This document shows positions 32,445-44,597 of a stretch of 64,000 nucleotides of DNA, piece by piece. Each line of letters begins with the position of its first letter. The stretch's first letter is position 1. This DNA is from Amblyomma americanum. Taxonomy: Eukaryota; Arthropoda; Arachnida; Ixodida; Ixodidae. Position numbers and translations under genes: made by a program. Location of the stretch: NCBI RefSeq assembly GCF_052857255.1, contig NC_135506.1:79716324-79780323 (forward strand), read 5' to 3'. A model generated the notes under the pieces. It saw nothing but the letters and a program-made list of their open reading frames with translations. It made no database searches and was not told the DNA's origin.

Positions 32445-32739
32445 GAAAATTGAATTTGAGGAAAGGAAATGACGCAGTAACTGTCTCGCTTTTCTCGGTG
32501 GAGACCGGGACCTTGGTGTAAAGGAGGGGTAAAAGAGGGAGCGAAAGAAATGAAGAAAGAGGTGCCGAAGTGGAGGGTTCCGGAATAATTTCGACCACCT
32601 CGGGATGTTTAAAGCATCGCACAGCACACGGGCGGCTTTTGCGTTTCGCCTTCATCGAAACGCGGCTGCCGTGGTCGGGTTCAGACCCGGGTACTCTGGA
32701 TCAGCAGCTCAGCGCCCTAACTATTGAGTCACCGCGGCG
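32445..32739 (-). mobile_element. Long-form SINE (minus), nearly full
   Basis: Tail AATTGAATTTGAGGAAAGG at left, body with GGAATAATTTCGACCACC, and a head on the minus strand with B box in GTCGGGTTCAGACCCGGG and A box in ACTATTGAGTCACCG. It lies head to head with the next copy. Confidence 0.85.
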
Positions 32740-32766
32740 TGTAGAGTTTAGTAGATTGTCTTATTT

Positions 32767-32975
32767 CCACCACGGTGGCTTAGTTAGGCACTCGGCTGCT
32801 GAGCCGGAGTAGCTCTATGGCATAAACGCGGGTGTGGCGGCCGCGGTGGAAGCGTTCGATGGAGGTGAAACGCACAGCGCTGCGAGTGCACGTTAAAGAT
32901 CCGCAGGTGGTCGAATTTATTCCGGATACGGCACCTCTTTTTTCTCTCACTCCGAACCTCCTCTATCACCGTCTA
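32767..32975 (+). mobile_element. Long-form SINE (plus), diverged
   Basis: The head CACGGTGGCTTAGTTAGGCA keeps the A-box pattern; the B box is poor. The body GTTAAAGATCCGCAGGTGG is followed by a shortened pyrimidine block. Confidence 0.8.
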
Positions 32976-33469
32976 TCGTTCAAAATGTGTTCTGGGTGTC
33001 TCATCTCAGTTTTAGTCAACATAGTGCCTTGCGCGTGTGTTTTTTGCTGCATCATGAGCTAATCACGTGCACAACCTGGACCCATTTCTTATTGTGTTAA
33101 TAGTTTGTGTATATTACCTCTCCCCCTATCTTCTCTTGCTGTCCCCTCACCACTTTCATTTCATTTCTCCAATCTGCCTGCTATCCTTTATTTCCGCTGC
33201 CCCAGCTTTCATGTAATGTAGTGGCTGGAATTTCGCATCATCAAGCAGCAATATTGGTATTAGAAGACATATTATTGGACTGAATGGGTGATATTCGACA
33301 CTTTCCAAATTTTGCCCGTGCTGACAATGAATCGATTATTGATGTTTAGATCTTCATTATTATAGTTTTATGCACAGCACTTGTAGTGTGGATCACCTGT
33401 AGCTTGTTTTCAAAAACATTGTTTGTGTCTGAATTTAGCGCTTTGTATCAGTGATATGCAAGAAGTCAG
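32976..33469. other. No recognised gene
   Basis: T-rich spacer between SINEs and LINE-C. Part may be the 5' side of LINE-C, but no coding motif is seen before 33470. Confidence 0.4.
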
Positions 33470-35462
33470 ACAATCACAATCCCTGGATTACGCGAGAAAC
33501 ATTGCAATTTCAACACGAGCTAAAACGACTAAAGAAAAGAATAAAGTCTAGATCAGCCAATTTAGAGGCAAAAATCTATGAAGTTTCAGAGAATATAAAA
33601 TAGCGTATTCTCAATGATAAAGAAAAATACTACAATACGCAACTTCTGGCTTTTATAAAATTTCTCCTGACATGTTTTGGTGGTCAATTGCACCAGTTTC
33701 TCGTTCTAACGATATGTTTATTATAAATGGGCAACATGTAAGTGACAATGTCCAGGTTTCCTCAGCATTTATTACCAGCTTTAAGAAAGTTTTCACAAAA
33801 CATGACGGGCATGTCCCACGCTTAGCATGTCCCTTTCTTCCATGCCTGATGTTGTAATTTCTGAACAGGGTGTTTTAAATCTATTGTTAAAACTGAATGT
33901 TAAGAAATCATCTGAACCAGATAATATTCCGAATGCCTTTCTTAAACAGTATGCAGAGTGGTGTTCCAAGTATTTGTGCGTGGTATTCACTCGATCTTTG
34001 AAAGGTGTTTTACCGTGTTTTTAGAAAACTGCTAGAATGAAGCCTTTGCACAAAAATGGACAGATGACGTGTATTCAAAATTATTGCCTTATTTCTTTAA
34101 CTTCGACAACGTGCAAATTATTACAACACATCATTCATAAGCACCTAATTTCCTCGACGAGCATAATGTACTGGCAGTTGTTCAACATGGGTTCACACGA
34201 GGGCATTCAACATGCACTCAGCTGGTCCATGATTTTGCGACAGCAACCAACGAAAGAATCCAAACATGTTATCTTCATGGACTTTCGAAAAGCTTTCGAT
34301 AAGGTTTCGCACAAGAAACTACTTCATAAACTCAGTATTGTTATCAATAATAATCAGATATTAACATGGATACGATCGTACCTACCTGATCAATGTCAGT
34401 TTGTCGAACTGCATAAAGCCTGCTTAAATTACATTCCCATCAATTCTGGCGTTCCCCATGGATCCGTCCTCGTCCCCCTATGTTTTTAATATTTATTAAG
34501 ATCTCTCAGTCCGTGTTAAGTTATATGCGGACTAGTTCGTGCTGTATGAGAAAATAAGTTCGACTCAAGATCAAATTAGGCTGAACAATGATTTTGCAAA
34601 AATAGTTTCTTGGTGGGAGAAGTAGCAAATGTGAATAAATTTTGAAAAAACGGTATTTATGAAGATAACACTAAAAAAACCCTCTTATATATCACTACAA
34701 TGCTAATAATCTTTTCTGCATGAAGTTACAGAATATAAGTGTCTAGGCCTATGGATTTCTGATAACCTCTCTTGGATCAAGCATGTAGACTACATTTCAG
34801 CAAACGCTCTCAGAAAGCTTTTTTTCTTGCGATGCTCGCTTAAGTTAGCAATCCCTGGTACATTCCTCCTTGCCTTCAATACTATTATTAGACCAATATT
34901 AGAATATGCAGTAATTATCTCGGACCCTTTTACAAAGCTAACATAAATAAACTTGAAAGAATCTAAAAGAAAGCAGTAAGGTTTATATATAACACTTACT
35001 TGCGAGCATCAGTTAGTGACCTCCTAAAAAAAAGGGGGCTTACCCTCTATTTCTAACAGAAATCACATATGTCGCCTAAAGTTTTTCTTTGAATTAGGAA
35101 TAATTTCAAGGCTGACAACTCCGATATCCTTACTTATTCCTCGGGGTACCAAACTGGAAAGTGCCATTATCGTTCCATAACACCATTAAAGTCGCGAGTT
35201 AATTGTTTAAATACCCCTTTTTTCCAAGGACCATCACTGATTGGAATAACCTCATGAATGATGTCGGGCAGACATCACTGCATTTGATTGAAGGGCACCT
35301 GAAATGATATTTGTTTACGACCTTGCCGCGGTATTTCCTTGCTGTCTTTCTGTGTGAAATTCTATTTCGTTTGTAAGTGCCTGTATTTTTGTATGTGAAC
35401 ACAATGTTTCCCACCTGCTATGACCTTGTGTACAAGATCGCAGTATCCATAAATAAAAAAAA
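33470..35462 (+). mobile_element. LINE-C: degenerate CR1/L2-like non-LTR retrotransposon
   Basis: A 5'-truncated element. In order: pre-RT linker (NPWITRETLQFQHE near 33480), the piece LNVKKSSEPDNIPNAFL near 33892, an RT block with VIFMDFRKAFDKVSHKKLLH near 34270 (motif A), GVPHGSVLVPL near 34450 (motif B, usually GVPQGS), and a palm motif read as YAD followed by TAG at 34533-34535. The thumb is traceable to about 35300, for example EYKCLGLWIS. It ends with AATAAAAAAAATC. Many stops and shifts make it inactive. The CR1/L2-like call is from motif recall. Confidence 0.88.
34037..34489 (+). pseudogene. LINE-C reverse transcriptase core (150 open codons)
   Basis: The best preserved part of the LINE: RT motifs from ISLTSTTCKLLQHIIHKH through MDFRKAFDKVSHKK (catalytic Asp present) to GVPHGSVLVPLCF, then a stop. 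The second catalytic Asp pair lies downstream in a broken frame, where the second Asp codon of YADD is replaced by TAG. Confidence 0.85.
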
Positions 35463-35596
35463 TCATCTCATATAATGGTGACATGATGCCGCGTGTTTTA
35501 CATTACAAGGTGTGACACTATTAAGCTGACCATAAAAGCTCTACACCGTGCATGTGTTCGAAGTCATTGAAAATTCCACGAGACTACTGCAAACAG

Positions 35597-36555
35597 TCTG
35601 TGGTGACGTGTGTCGTGCCATGCTTACGCAGCTCTCGGCGGACACCTGGGACGCAGTCACCGCCCACAAACGCCCTGAATAATGGCCCATCCTCCAGGGA
35701 CTTGAGTCTTGGAGTCTGCAGCGCCACTCTTCCAGTTCTTCTTGGTGGCGGCAATGAGTGCCTCTTTAGGCATTCCTTGCTGCGACGCTTCAGCTGCTCC
35801 TTATGCGGAGGGCCTCCTGTACACAGCACATTTCACGACGAACACTGCAACAAGCCTAAGACACTCATAAAAAAGACAGAACACTAGAACGACAAAAATA
35901 CACACAACACAAGGAAAACAAACCAAAAAACAACACTCTAGGTAATATGGCATTGGCAGGTTTCAGCAAATGTGAAACCACAAACACTGCGCGAGCCAAG
36001 AAACACAGCGACGGGGCAGTGACACACCGTAAACACAGTTCACGATCTCAACGAGCAGGAATAATCCGCTGTTGCCACCTCGGCAGCCATGACTATCAAA
36101 TGCAACAGCGGTCACAGCAAACAGGCACTCATAATACACAGCACAAACATTACGGTAGGTTTCCCATTTGATGAAATGTGTTGCTGTAAACACTAAAATA
36201 CGTGGTGGAAAGCATTACTCACGAGTACATTGCAAACATGCTTCAGCGGTCACGCCAGAAACAGCGACACGTAGGAGTTCATGCCCTCACACGGGTTGGC
36301 AAAACCACAACGCACATATGCCCATAATATCTAGAGCTGTCGAGAGCCCAAGACTTAGCTGAACAGAGCGAGGAGTAAATACGGAGTAAATACACAGATG
36401 CACCGGTCACAAGTGAGGACACCACCTACACAGCGCAGAGCACCACTCCGAAGGTAGCGTTGCACACAGCGTGGCAGCGTTGGATCCTCATCGCGGCTCC
36501 GCGAAGGCTCCGAGAGCGTCTAAATCTACCGGACAAGAGAATCTCATGCAAAATG
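35597..36555 (+). other. Exon-like module (donor GTGAG at 36556)
   Basis: An A+C-rich block ending AAAATG followed by GTGAGT. The left border is uncertain; AAACAG at 35591-35596 is a weak acceptor. The interior (CACGACGAACACTGCAACAA, CATAAAAAAGACAGAACAC) has the same character as the other modules. No long frame. Confidence 0.4.
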
Positions 36556-36593
36556 GTGAGTTTACACGCAGCAACCTCACAATTAATTCTTTT

Positions 36594-36830
36594 TTGTTTA
36601 TTTTGTGAGGTTTAACGTTCCAAAGCTGCTTGGGCTATGAGGAACGCTGTTATGGAGGGCTTCAGATAATTTCTACCGCCTGAGGTTCCTTAACGTGCAC
36701 TGAGATCAGACAGTGCATAAGCCTGCAGCATTTCGCCACCTCTACCGAAATGCAACCACCGCGGACGCAATCGAGCCTGAGTCTCTTGCGTCATCAGCCG
36801 AGCACCATAACCAATGAGCCACTGCGAGTG
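36594..36830 (-). mobile_element. tRNA-derived SINE (minus), diverged
   Basis: Reverse short-form SINE from GTGAGGTTTAACGTTCC through TCCTTAACGTGCACTGAGA to a head with A box in CCAATGAGCCACTGCG near 36813. The B box is weak. It lies about 40 bases after the exon-like donor at 36556. Confidence 0.8.
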
Positions 36831-38454
36831 CTATACAGCGCATTTAAGCATTTATGTGAAGAAAGAAAATACAGCTTTCAAACCTTTCAATGAATCTGGT
36901 TCTATGAGGCGAGCCATAATACGTTGAAAACTGGCTGCATGACGCTTCGATAGTCTCCCGCAGTCAAATCAATAGAGACACAAATTTTAACCCGTGCTGC
37001 ACTGTTGCTGCCGGCGCATTAAATACATTTGAAGACCCCCTCCACTCTGAGCTTGCAGGCATCGACAGCAGCGTGAGGTAAATTACAGAACGCCACTTTG
37101 TATCAGTCTTCCCCAAGAAAAATAGTTATAAAAATCGATGAACATCCGACCATAAGCAGGCCTATTTCACGGCATAGCAAATGGCAGCGCTGCAAGTGAA
37201 TAAAATAAACATTTCGGGCTCCAAATTGTTTCCAACTGCTTTGGGAACTTCATCTGATGACGCAAGTGGCGGTACTGTCTACTCGGCAACAGTCGATGAA
37301 AAATTAACCATGAACTCTCCAAGCCCCGCGAATCGTCTAGTATTTCCGTACGCCTCATCAGACCTTTCAACATGTGTGGCCAGTACCTTTTACCGTTACA
37401 TTTTACGTTACATAAAGCTCGCTTATGGCGTTGCTGCTGTGCATGGTTGTGGCCATCCCGACCGCTCTATGCCGCATGCTATCTACTGGCTTTTTGGGTA
37501 CAAATGCATGGGGCGCTGTTAGCAGCACTGCGTCTTGTTATCTACAGGCTTACGAGATTATTTTAACGCGTGCTGTATGGGGTTGGTGTGAAGATGTTCA
37601 GAAAGTGAGTCTCGGGAAATTGCGACGCATGTACTCCGTCCCATATGAATTCCGCTGCGTCCCTGTGAAATAGCATTGACGATACAGCAATTGTTGGATT
37701 TCTTCAGCTCGCATTTCGCAATGAAACCTGTTTCACTGGAAGTGCCCGCTCAAATCACCGGTCATTGACCTGCGCGGTGCAAATGAGATCACCGTGTGCG
37801 CGACAAAAAAGCTCAGGAATAGACGCAAGAGAATATACGTCAGCCATGATTAAATCTGCGAAAAATTTTATTCATTTTGCGACCAGTACATGAACATATT
37901 GCCCTCGAGGAACACGGCGCACAGCTTGTGCGTCGTTGTAAGGTTAATAACATAATCAGTTGTTTCTTAAGCGAAAATTGCAACATCACTGGAGCAGGAT
38001 ATATATACATAATGCAAAATTCCAAAACATCGTATTCATGATGGACGCGTGAGACGTGGGCCGAATCAGGCAGATTGACGCCAACTGGGTCGGGATGCGC
38101 TTATCAAGTTCTTTTGTCCTACGAATATTATTTGCTTAGCAGGGGAGGTTCTTATATCCAACTTGGAGTCTCAGGTTCTGCACGGGGACTCCCGACTCTA
38201 ACAATTAAGCGCTCACGCGTTTGAACGCTGACCTGCCTAGACCAGGTGGAAACAAGCAGAGCGAAACATGGCTTCGCTGTCCGTCGTTGAAAACGTCAAC
38301 GAGGTCACAGCCAAATGTGCACATAAATCTGTTTCGTTGGGCTCCATAGTGCACATAAGCCGAGAGAGGCTGACTTGTAACCGCTCCACTGGCTGTGCGA
38401 TATTCTTTGCCGAAGCCACAAACTTGGAGATATCCACATAATTTTTAACCAAGG
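36831..38454. other. No recognised gene
   Basis: About 1.6 kb. An ATG-started frame of 113 codons at 37181-37522 (+) has no motif I know, and a 68-codon minus frame overlaps it. I leave both uncalled. Intron-like if the exon-like series is real. Confidence 0.35.
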
Positions 38455-38616
38455 GAATGGAGCAGCGTAAAAACATGCAATCACACAAGGACAAGACACG
38501 ACACGAGCGCTGACTGACAACTGAATTTTATTGAGCGATGGCACGCCTTAAATATGGCGAGCAACAGAGGTGAAAAAGGAGGAGAGCGGACAATCAATAA
38601 GGATACCAGCAAACAC

Positions 38617-39372
38617 TCAAATGTTAGCTGCTTCCAAAAAGTCTATTTCAGCTACAAAAAGCGATAGCGAGGGAGTGCTGATGCAAGTGTCTGCATATTT
38701 CTTGTTATAGTAGGCTTCCAGGCTAACACGCACAGTCTTGTCGGCACTCTTGCCTAGAATCCTAGTCTCAGCCAAACGAACCACGCATCCTCTGAACTTA
38801 ATTATGTGCGAAACCAAATGTGCATACTTATTATCTTTTAATTGACTTAAATTTTGGGCATGTTCCCCCAATCGTTCATTGATGCAACGGCCGGTTTCGC
38901 CTACATAAATCTTTCCACCCGTCATGGGAATGGCACAGATCACGCCTGTTGAGCACTTGACAAACGGTGTGTCATGTCGAATCTGGCATCCTCTTTTCTT
39001 GGAGCCACAAATGCGTGGGCACAACTTTCCCAGCTTGTTGGGTGCCGAAAATACAACAGACACCCCATGCCTGTTGGCCACTTTCTTGATATTGTGCGAA
39101 GTCTTGTGCAGGTATGGCAAAACCACAGGCTTATCAGCCTTCCGACGGTCATCATTCAGTCTTCTTGTACCAGTCTTCAATTTCTGAAGCAGGGTTTCAG
39201 CAACAGCAATCAAGACCAAAGGGGGGAAACCCGCCGCCAAAATTCGGCTAATCTGATTATGAAAACTTGATTGCATCTGATGCGGGCACGATTTTTTGAG
39301 ACAGGATTCCAAACAGTGCGTAGCAATGGCTCTTTTAACAGTCTTCGAGTGTGCCGAATCATAAGGCAGCAA
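38617..39372 (-). pseudogene. PLE-C GIY-YIG endonuclease ORF (251 codons)
   Basis: The frame contains a Cys/His-rich linker (CPRICGSKKRGCQIRHDTPF) and then the GIY-YIG domain: GVICAIPMTG, KIYVGETGRCINERLGEH with the conserved Tyr, Gly and Arg, and a downstream Glu (RVSLEAYY). The first motif reads GVIC rather than GVIY, as occurs in some Penelope lineages. The frame is separated from the RT by one base in an A/T run, so the ATG is not a genuine start. Confidence 0.88.
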
Positions 39373-40341
39373 ATCTTTTTTTCACGAGGGTAATAGGCCC
39401 TGCAGACGTGTCTTTCAGAGAACGTTAGTTTCGGATCTAAAAACTGTAAAACAGCTGCGTAAGGTAGTTCATGGGTGAATTTTAGCCAGAGTCCATGTTT
39501 GTTAAAAGCGTCTATAAATTCGCCAACTGTAGAGGGGTAGGCGAAGGTCGTCTGCTATTTTAAAAGCACTAAAAAATCGTCAAGGTATCTAAACCTTTAA
39601 AACCACCCCCCTCCCATCAAGATACCTATCTAACTGCTGATCTACTTTTGCTAAAAATATATCACACAAAATTGAAGCCACGCATGACCCAATACAAATT
39701 CCATTGCGCTGCAAGAAAGGCAGGTTGTCAAAGACGATAAAAGTAGATCTCAAGCAAAACTGCAATAAAGAGACGAAATACTCTACAGACACGCCTGATG
39801 AGTTCTGAAAAGACACGTCGCCGTTTTCTTCAATGCACTCTTTCACAGCCAACACAAGCTGATCTTGAGGGAACGAATAAAACAGGTCTTGCACATCTAC
39901 AGAGAACCCAAACCCAGTATCATCTGTGCTGGCGAGAAAATGCGTAACATGGGCAGATTTTTCCGTGAGAAAAGGGTCATTCAAGACGAGCAGTTTTAGT
40001 TGCTTTTGCAAAAACTGGCTAACGTTTCTCTGCCACGATCCTTCCTCGCTAAGAATTGTACGAAAAGGGACTTCTGGCTTATGTGTCTTAGCAGTAAAGA
40101 AAGCATTTAGGCTGTTTCCTCTGCTATTCAGTATATCCCTGGCAAGTGAGCCAAGACTTAAATCTTTAAAGAAGTTAACGAACTTCGCCTTCACTCTAAC
40201 GGCACTTTTTTTGACGGGAACAAATTTCTTATTTAAGTCAATTAAAAGATAAATTGGGTAATTTATTAACCAATAAGTCGAGATTTCTCTTATCACGAGC
40301 ACCTGCCTGGGCCATACCCTAGGAGGTGAGGAGGAAATCAC
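39373..40341 (-). pseudogene. PLE-C reverse transcriptase region
   Basis: A 250-codon frame (39589-40341) holds the RT fingers and palm up to GSCVASILCDIFLAKVDQ. The catalytic RYLDDF lies just beyond, in another frame near 39575-39592, followed by a TAG. The Penelope RT lacks the long N-terminus seen in PLE-A, so the 5' end is probably truncated. Confidence 0.85.
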
Positions 40342-40542
40342 CGACCAAACACACGATGTATTGCCTTTTGCAGATTTACTGGCACAGTTTGTTTCGAGAT
40401 GTCATCGTAATCGTTCTTCCGTGTTATCAGGATTTGGGCACTTCTTGCGCGAGAGGCAGTATTTTTGAGAGAGGTAAATTGGCGGCACACGGTGAATACT
40501 TTCTCGTAAAGAAGCAACGATGCTATTTATTTGTTTTTTCAG

Positions 40543-41415
40543 GACGTGGAAACAACACCACTGCATAGGAACCCACTTGAGGTGGCCTTTCTCATGACCT
40601 GCTTACAGACACCAGAGAGCGAGCCAGAGCCAACCCATCATGTGTCCGGACAAATGACGTAGCGCCATAGGACTTGGCCTTGACGGCTACACTGGCGGTT
40701 TAACGTGTTTTTGCCAATAAGTGTCGTCCAAGAGTTCCCTGTGGCGACGCTTGAGCCTGACACCAGTCTCCTACAAGCTACCACAGAGTCCACAACAAGC
40801 GCCAGAAGCAGAAGCCCAGTGATCCTCGCCAGCAGCGCTGACGCCGCAACAGAACAAAGCGACAACAATCCATGCAGACCGTACAATCGAATGCAATAAC
40901 CTATCCAATCGATTGCGCAAGAATCACAGTTCACGAACACAACACACTGCGCAAATCCGACCTCGACAGGAATGAACAACGAAGCACACTGACACCCGGG
41001 AAGATGTGCCACCCGCAAAGAAGGTCGTCTGCAACGTATTTGCTAAGCACTACGAGGGGAACAATAGCGGAATCTTTGGGAAAATTGTTCAGCAATGGTG
41101 GCCATAGCAGCGACATATGCGACGAGTTGACAACCACACATACGGAATACATTATCTACGATCCCAGGTGTCAGTTCCAAGACTAACTGCCAAGAGGGCA
41201 TCACGTGACTGAAACAGCGCGTACGGCTAAAGATCATATTAAGACTACTGGTAACTCAAGCAGCATGGCAGAAGCTATAGACACAACCACCGGCAACTCA
41301 CTGGACACTGCCAAAATGTAGCACAGCTAAGCAGGCGTCGTGCACCGAGTGGCAATATTGTGGTTGTCCGGCCAGCGTCAAGAGCTTCTCTGCACCACCT
41401 GATTCCACCAACACG
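40543..41415 (+). other. Exon-like module
   Basis: Acceptor TATTTGTTTTTTCAG with a good pyrimidine tract (AG at 40541-40542); donor CACG followed by GTGAGT at 41416. 873 bases, A+C-rich, with CAACACACTGCGCAAATCC-type runs. The typical LLLFFM core is not evident. The intron start after the donor (TTCATTTTCAATCC then GCAAGCTGAAA) resembles those after other modules. Confidence 0.55.
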
Positions 41416-42263
41416 GTGAGTTCATTTTCAATCCCTTATTTTGTGGCGCAAGCTGAAATCTTATTGAGCGCTTGAAAAAGAGAGCCTCAGTTCGCGCCTT
41501 TTGATGAAGAAGGATTCAGGAAGTAAGCTGTAATGCGAAGACTAGCAAACACTACACTTTGGCGTTACTCTGCCAATACCGAATATTTTCTGAACCTAGC
41601 CACTGAGTGTCATTGTTAATGTCCTCTGTAACTTCTTATATGCAGCATCATGAACATTGTGCAAGCAAAGGAAGAGGTCGTTTGTCTTTCAAGAAAGTTT
41701 CGCGTCAGCAATACATGCAGCAAAAAGGCACAGAAATGTGAGGGAGAGTGGGTTTCACCACATGGTAACGAAAGGCGCTGACTTACGCCATTATTCGATA
41801 ATACGTTCGGTGGTGTGTTTGTCATTCGAAAAATCGATACCTGCACATAAAGTACAATGAAATCAAATGCTTGCCACTAGGTTGCCCGAAAAGATCTAAA
41901 TACGTGAGAAAACGAAATACCTGTAAACATGAATTACTTGAAAATTGGGTATACCTCTGCTTGCTTGATTCAGTGAGCAACGATTCATGCCCTGGTCTAG
42001 GAAGTAATATAGGTTTATTAATGAAGTAATGTAGATTTAGTGATGTACATTTCAATTTTTGGTTGAACTGTTTTGTAGTTACGACGAAAATAGCACGACA
42101 AGCTTATACGAGCACTGCGGCACAAGCTGTGCTCTCGGGTACTCAAGGCGGGCCCGTCTACATCTCTGTGCCCATAGATTGCGCTGTCAGGAAGAGGGAA
42201 AATGGCGCTACTGGACTGACACACACTGTAGCGAGAGAGATTGATGGTGCTTTTTTTTTGTAG
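41416..42263 (+). other. Intron-like spacer
   Basis: No gene is recognised between donor GTGAGT at 41416 and acceptor TTTTTTTTTGTAG at 42263. Confidence 0.4.
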
Positions 42264-42676
42264 GCCATGAAGCCACTACCATACCTGAGCAATGCACTCA
42301 TGGTGACTGAAACGAGACATGGCATTCACTTCACGTACACGGACGACTCGACCCTGCCGTCCACAGCGGCACTTTTCGTGTTCTTCATGCTGGCAGCAGT
42401 TCGTCTTCAAGGCCGACTCTGTCGCGGCGCTCCTGCCGTTCCTCAGGCCGGCAGCCTCGGTAACGCGACTGCACATCAAGGCACATCATCAGAAGCACTA
42501 AAACCCTCAATGCCTCGCCAACACTGCACTACAGACAGCAGAACTATAGACAGACACAGCGGCGTTGGATGGTATGCAAAATACTCCGCAGCACCTTGAC
42601 GGCAGTACTCTGGGCAATGCGGCTGCATCCTCTTCGCGCAGCATGGGATTCCACTGGACAATTCCCATACGGCACG
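42264..42676 (+). other. Exon-like module
   Basis: The clearest example. Acceptor TTTTTTTTTGTAG at left, donor GGCACG followed by GTGAGT at right. The core GCACTTTTCGTGTTCTTCATG near 42371 translates AALFVFFMLAAV within a 110-codon frame that begins ATGAAG four bases into the module and stops at 42597, before the donor. A coding exon would need that frame to continue, so either the module is a terminal coding piece or it is non-coding. Confidence 0.6.
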
Positions 42677-43677
42677 GTGAGTTGACACGCTGCCCACTGA
42701 TTTCTGAAGTGCGAGCTGAAAGGTTATAGCAATTTTCGCAATGACATAGCGCCGTTTGCTCGGAGGGGCGTCGGGAAGACAATTCCAAGACCATCAACGC
42801 CAGTGTTCACCCATAAATATTAACGCTCGGTCAGCCCATCTCCGTTGTATCCTTCGTCATTGCCATTCATAGTGAGGGATGACGCAGTCTGTGGATTTTG
42901 AAACGCGGTAAAAGTTAATTCAGGATCATTTTTGTTAAAGAAAGGAACCTTTTGAGGCCCCTTGGTATGTTTTAGTGGTAACATGACGATCAGCCCTTTT
43001 TCCGCAGTTAACTGACGCGTAGAGAGTTGAGGTTTTTGCAAGTTACAGGTTGGATTAGCCTTGCGGATTCTGCTGGCCATTGCTCCACCGTAGCGACACT
43101 TAGAAGCAGCTCAAGTGCCATTTATTTCTAAATAGATGCTGATTTTTCAGCTTATGTTGCATACAGGTTGGGGGTTTCCCACCTGTTCTAGATAGAAGGT
43201 GCTCTGCCCTTACTCCTGTGTGCCTTTCGCCACAGGAGTAGCAGCCCACAGGAGTACTTTGTGCATTGGCGGAAAAAGTGTATGCTTCAAATTGTGCATC
43301 AAGGTCTCCTTGTTTTATCGCATTTTGCGAGAAAGGGAAAGGAAAAAGCTATTAGTTATATTTGAATATCGCCGTAATGCGCTTGGCTGATGCTCTCTGC
43401 TGTGCTTTCCATAGATATATAAGTGGCTTGGCATACTATCCCTGCGGCGAATGCCTACATAGTATGAATGCTGTTTGTTTTACCCGTCAGATGTCCGATG
43501 GTTTGCTACTGTGATTGATTGGCTATGTGCCTCAAAGAGAATTTACTCCTAGTAGGTTGTTTAACTGATGAAATTTTCGTCTCACTTACTGCTACTTAGT
43601 GTTCGGGCGAGGATCTCATGCTCACGCGGTCATATAGAACGCCGTGAACGTGTACGAAACTGATTTTTTTTTTACAG
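42677..43677 (+). other. Intron-like spacer
   Basis: No gene recognised. It starts GTGAGTTGACACGCTGCC with GTGCGAGCTGAAAGG about 35 bases in, like the start of the intron at 44598. Confidence 0.4.
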
Positions 43678-44597
43678 GCTAGCGCGTACAAAGCACTCAA
43701 GAGCGGCCCGCTGGCGTTGAAGTCTGCCGTGGTCATCGTGCGCCGGTACTGATGGGCGCCTGTACACCGCGAACGTTTCTTCAGACGTCGAGGAAGAAGA
43801 TAAGCCCAGCGTCACCACGACATTGCACCCCGCGTAAGCAGACTTTCCCTCGGTGCTTATGGTGGCATTCCTTCTGTTCTTTACGCTGACGGCCATGTTG
43901 TGCGTCTTTTGGAGAATTCGTGTGGCGGCGCTGCTGATCTTCCTCATGCTGGCGCCGTGTAGTAAAGCAGACACCTCACACTTCCCGCACGCACAAGGAA
44001 AGCAGCAGCAAGGCACACTGCACCAAAAAACCCTTCTTCGACACAGCCACTTTACAAAATGACTACAACAAGCAGCACATAACCATAAGCACAAGGCCAA
44101 CAGATAGTTCTGCCAGCGCCATCAAATGCGCGAACCAGTCACAAAAATAACCTATAGCTATGATCACGAAGAGCAGCGTTTCACGAGCGACAGTCACAAA
44201 AACATGCCTTCACCAAAGCCCCATACGCAACCAGCACCGTGAGAGACAACAGTGTTAACACAAGGGACGTTTACACTCGATACACCCGTCAGCAAAATCA
44301 CCGCTGCATGTAACACCGCACTCAGTCGGAACTGCCCAATTCGACAGCCCTCCCGCTGCATACCGCGCCAGTACATCACATCCTTTGAGGAATCACATGA
44401 GACGACTACACCACCGTTACAAGAACTGCATCTAACTCGGCGCAGAACGAGGACACGTGACACGCGAAGTATGTACTTTGAGCGCAGCCAGGCCGACGAA
44501 GAAAACGTTTTGCACGGTGGACAGACTTCGCTGTGGCCTCGTCCATTCCTCACCATGGCGTGAGATTACGGAAGACCAAGATAGCGACGTGCAACTG
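43678..44597 (+). other. Exon-like module
   Basis: Acceptor TTTTTTTTTACAG, donor CAACTG followed by GTGAGC. Two cores occur: CTTCTGTTCTTTACGC near 43867 (FLLFFTLTAML) and CTGCTGATCTTCCTCATGC near 43933 (ALLIFLMLAP) in one 69-codon frame. The second half aligns in pieces with module 1 (2890-3100). This is the best internal evidence that the modules descend from one another. Confidence 0.6.

Larger units (their letters stand above)
38455..40341 (-). mobile_element. PLE-C: Penelope-like element of a second family
   Basis: Minus strand. RT part (40341 to about 39390) has FFTAKTHKPEVPFR, VDVQDLFYSFPQ, QRNGICIGSCVASIL and RYLDDF near 39583. The C-terminal part (38617-39372) carries GIY-YIG. A 3' tail to about 38455 reads TCAATAAAATTCAGTTGTC and GACACGACACGAGCG on its plus side. 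Protein motifs differ clearly from PLE-A/B, so it is another lineage. It is broken by a stop just after RYLDDF and a shift at a 7-T run near 39377-39383. It sits in the intron-like gap before the module at 40543. Confidence 0.9.

Noticed and set aside
37181..37522. ATG-started 113-codon frame
   Set aside because: No recognisable motif or signal; an overlapping minus frame is similar in length. Could be real but cannot be supported.
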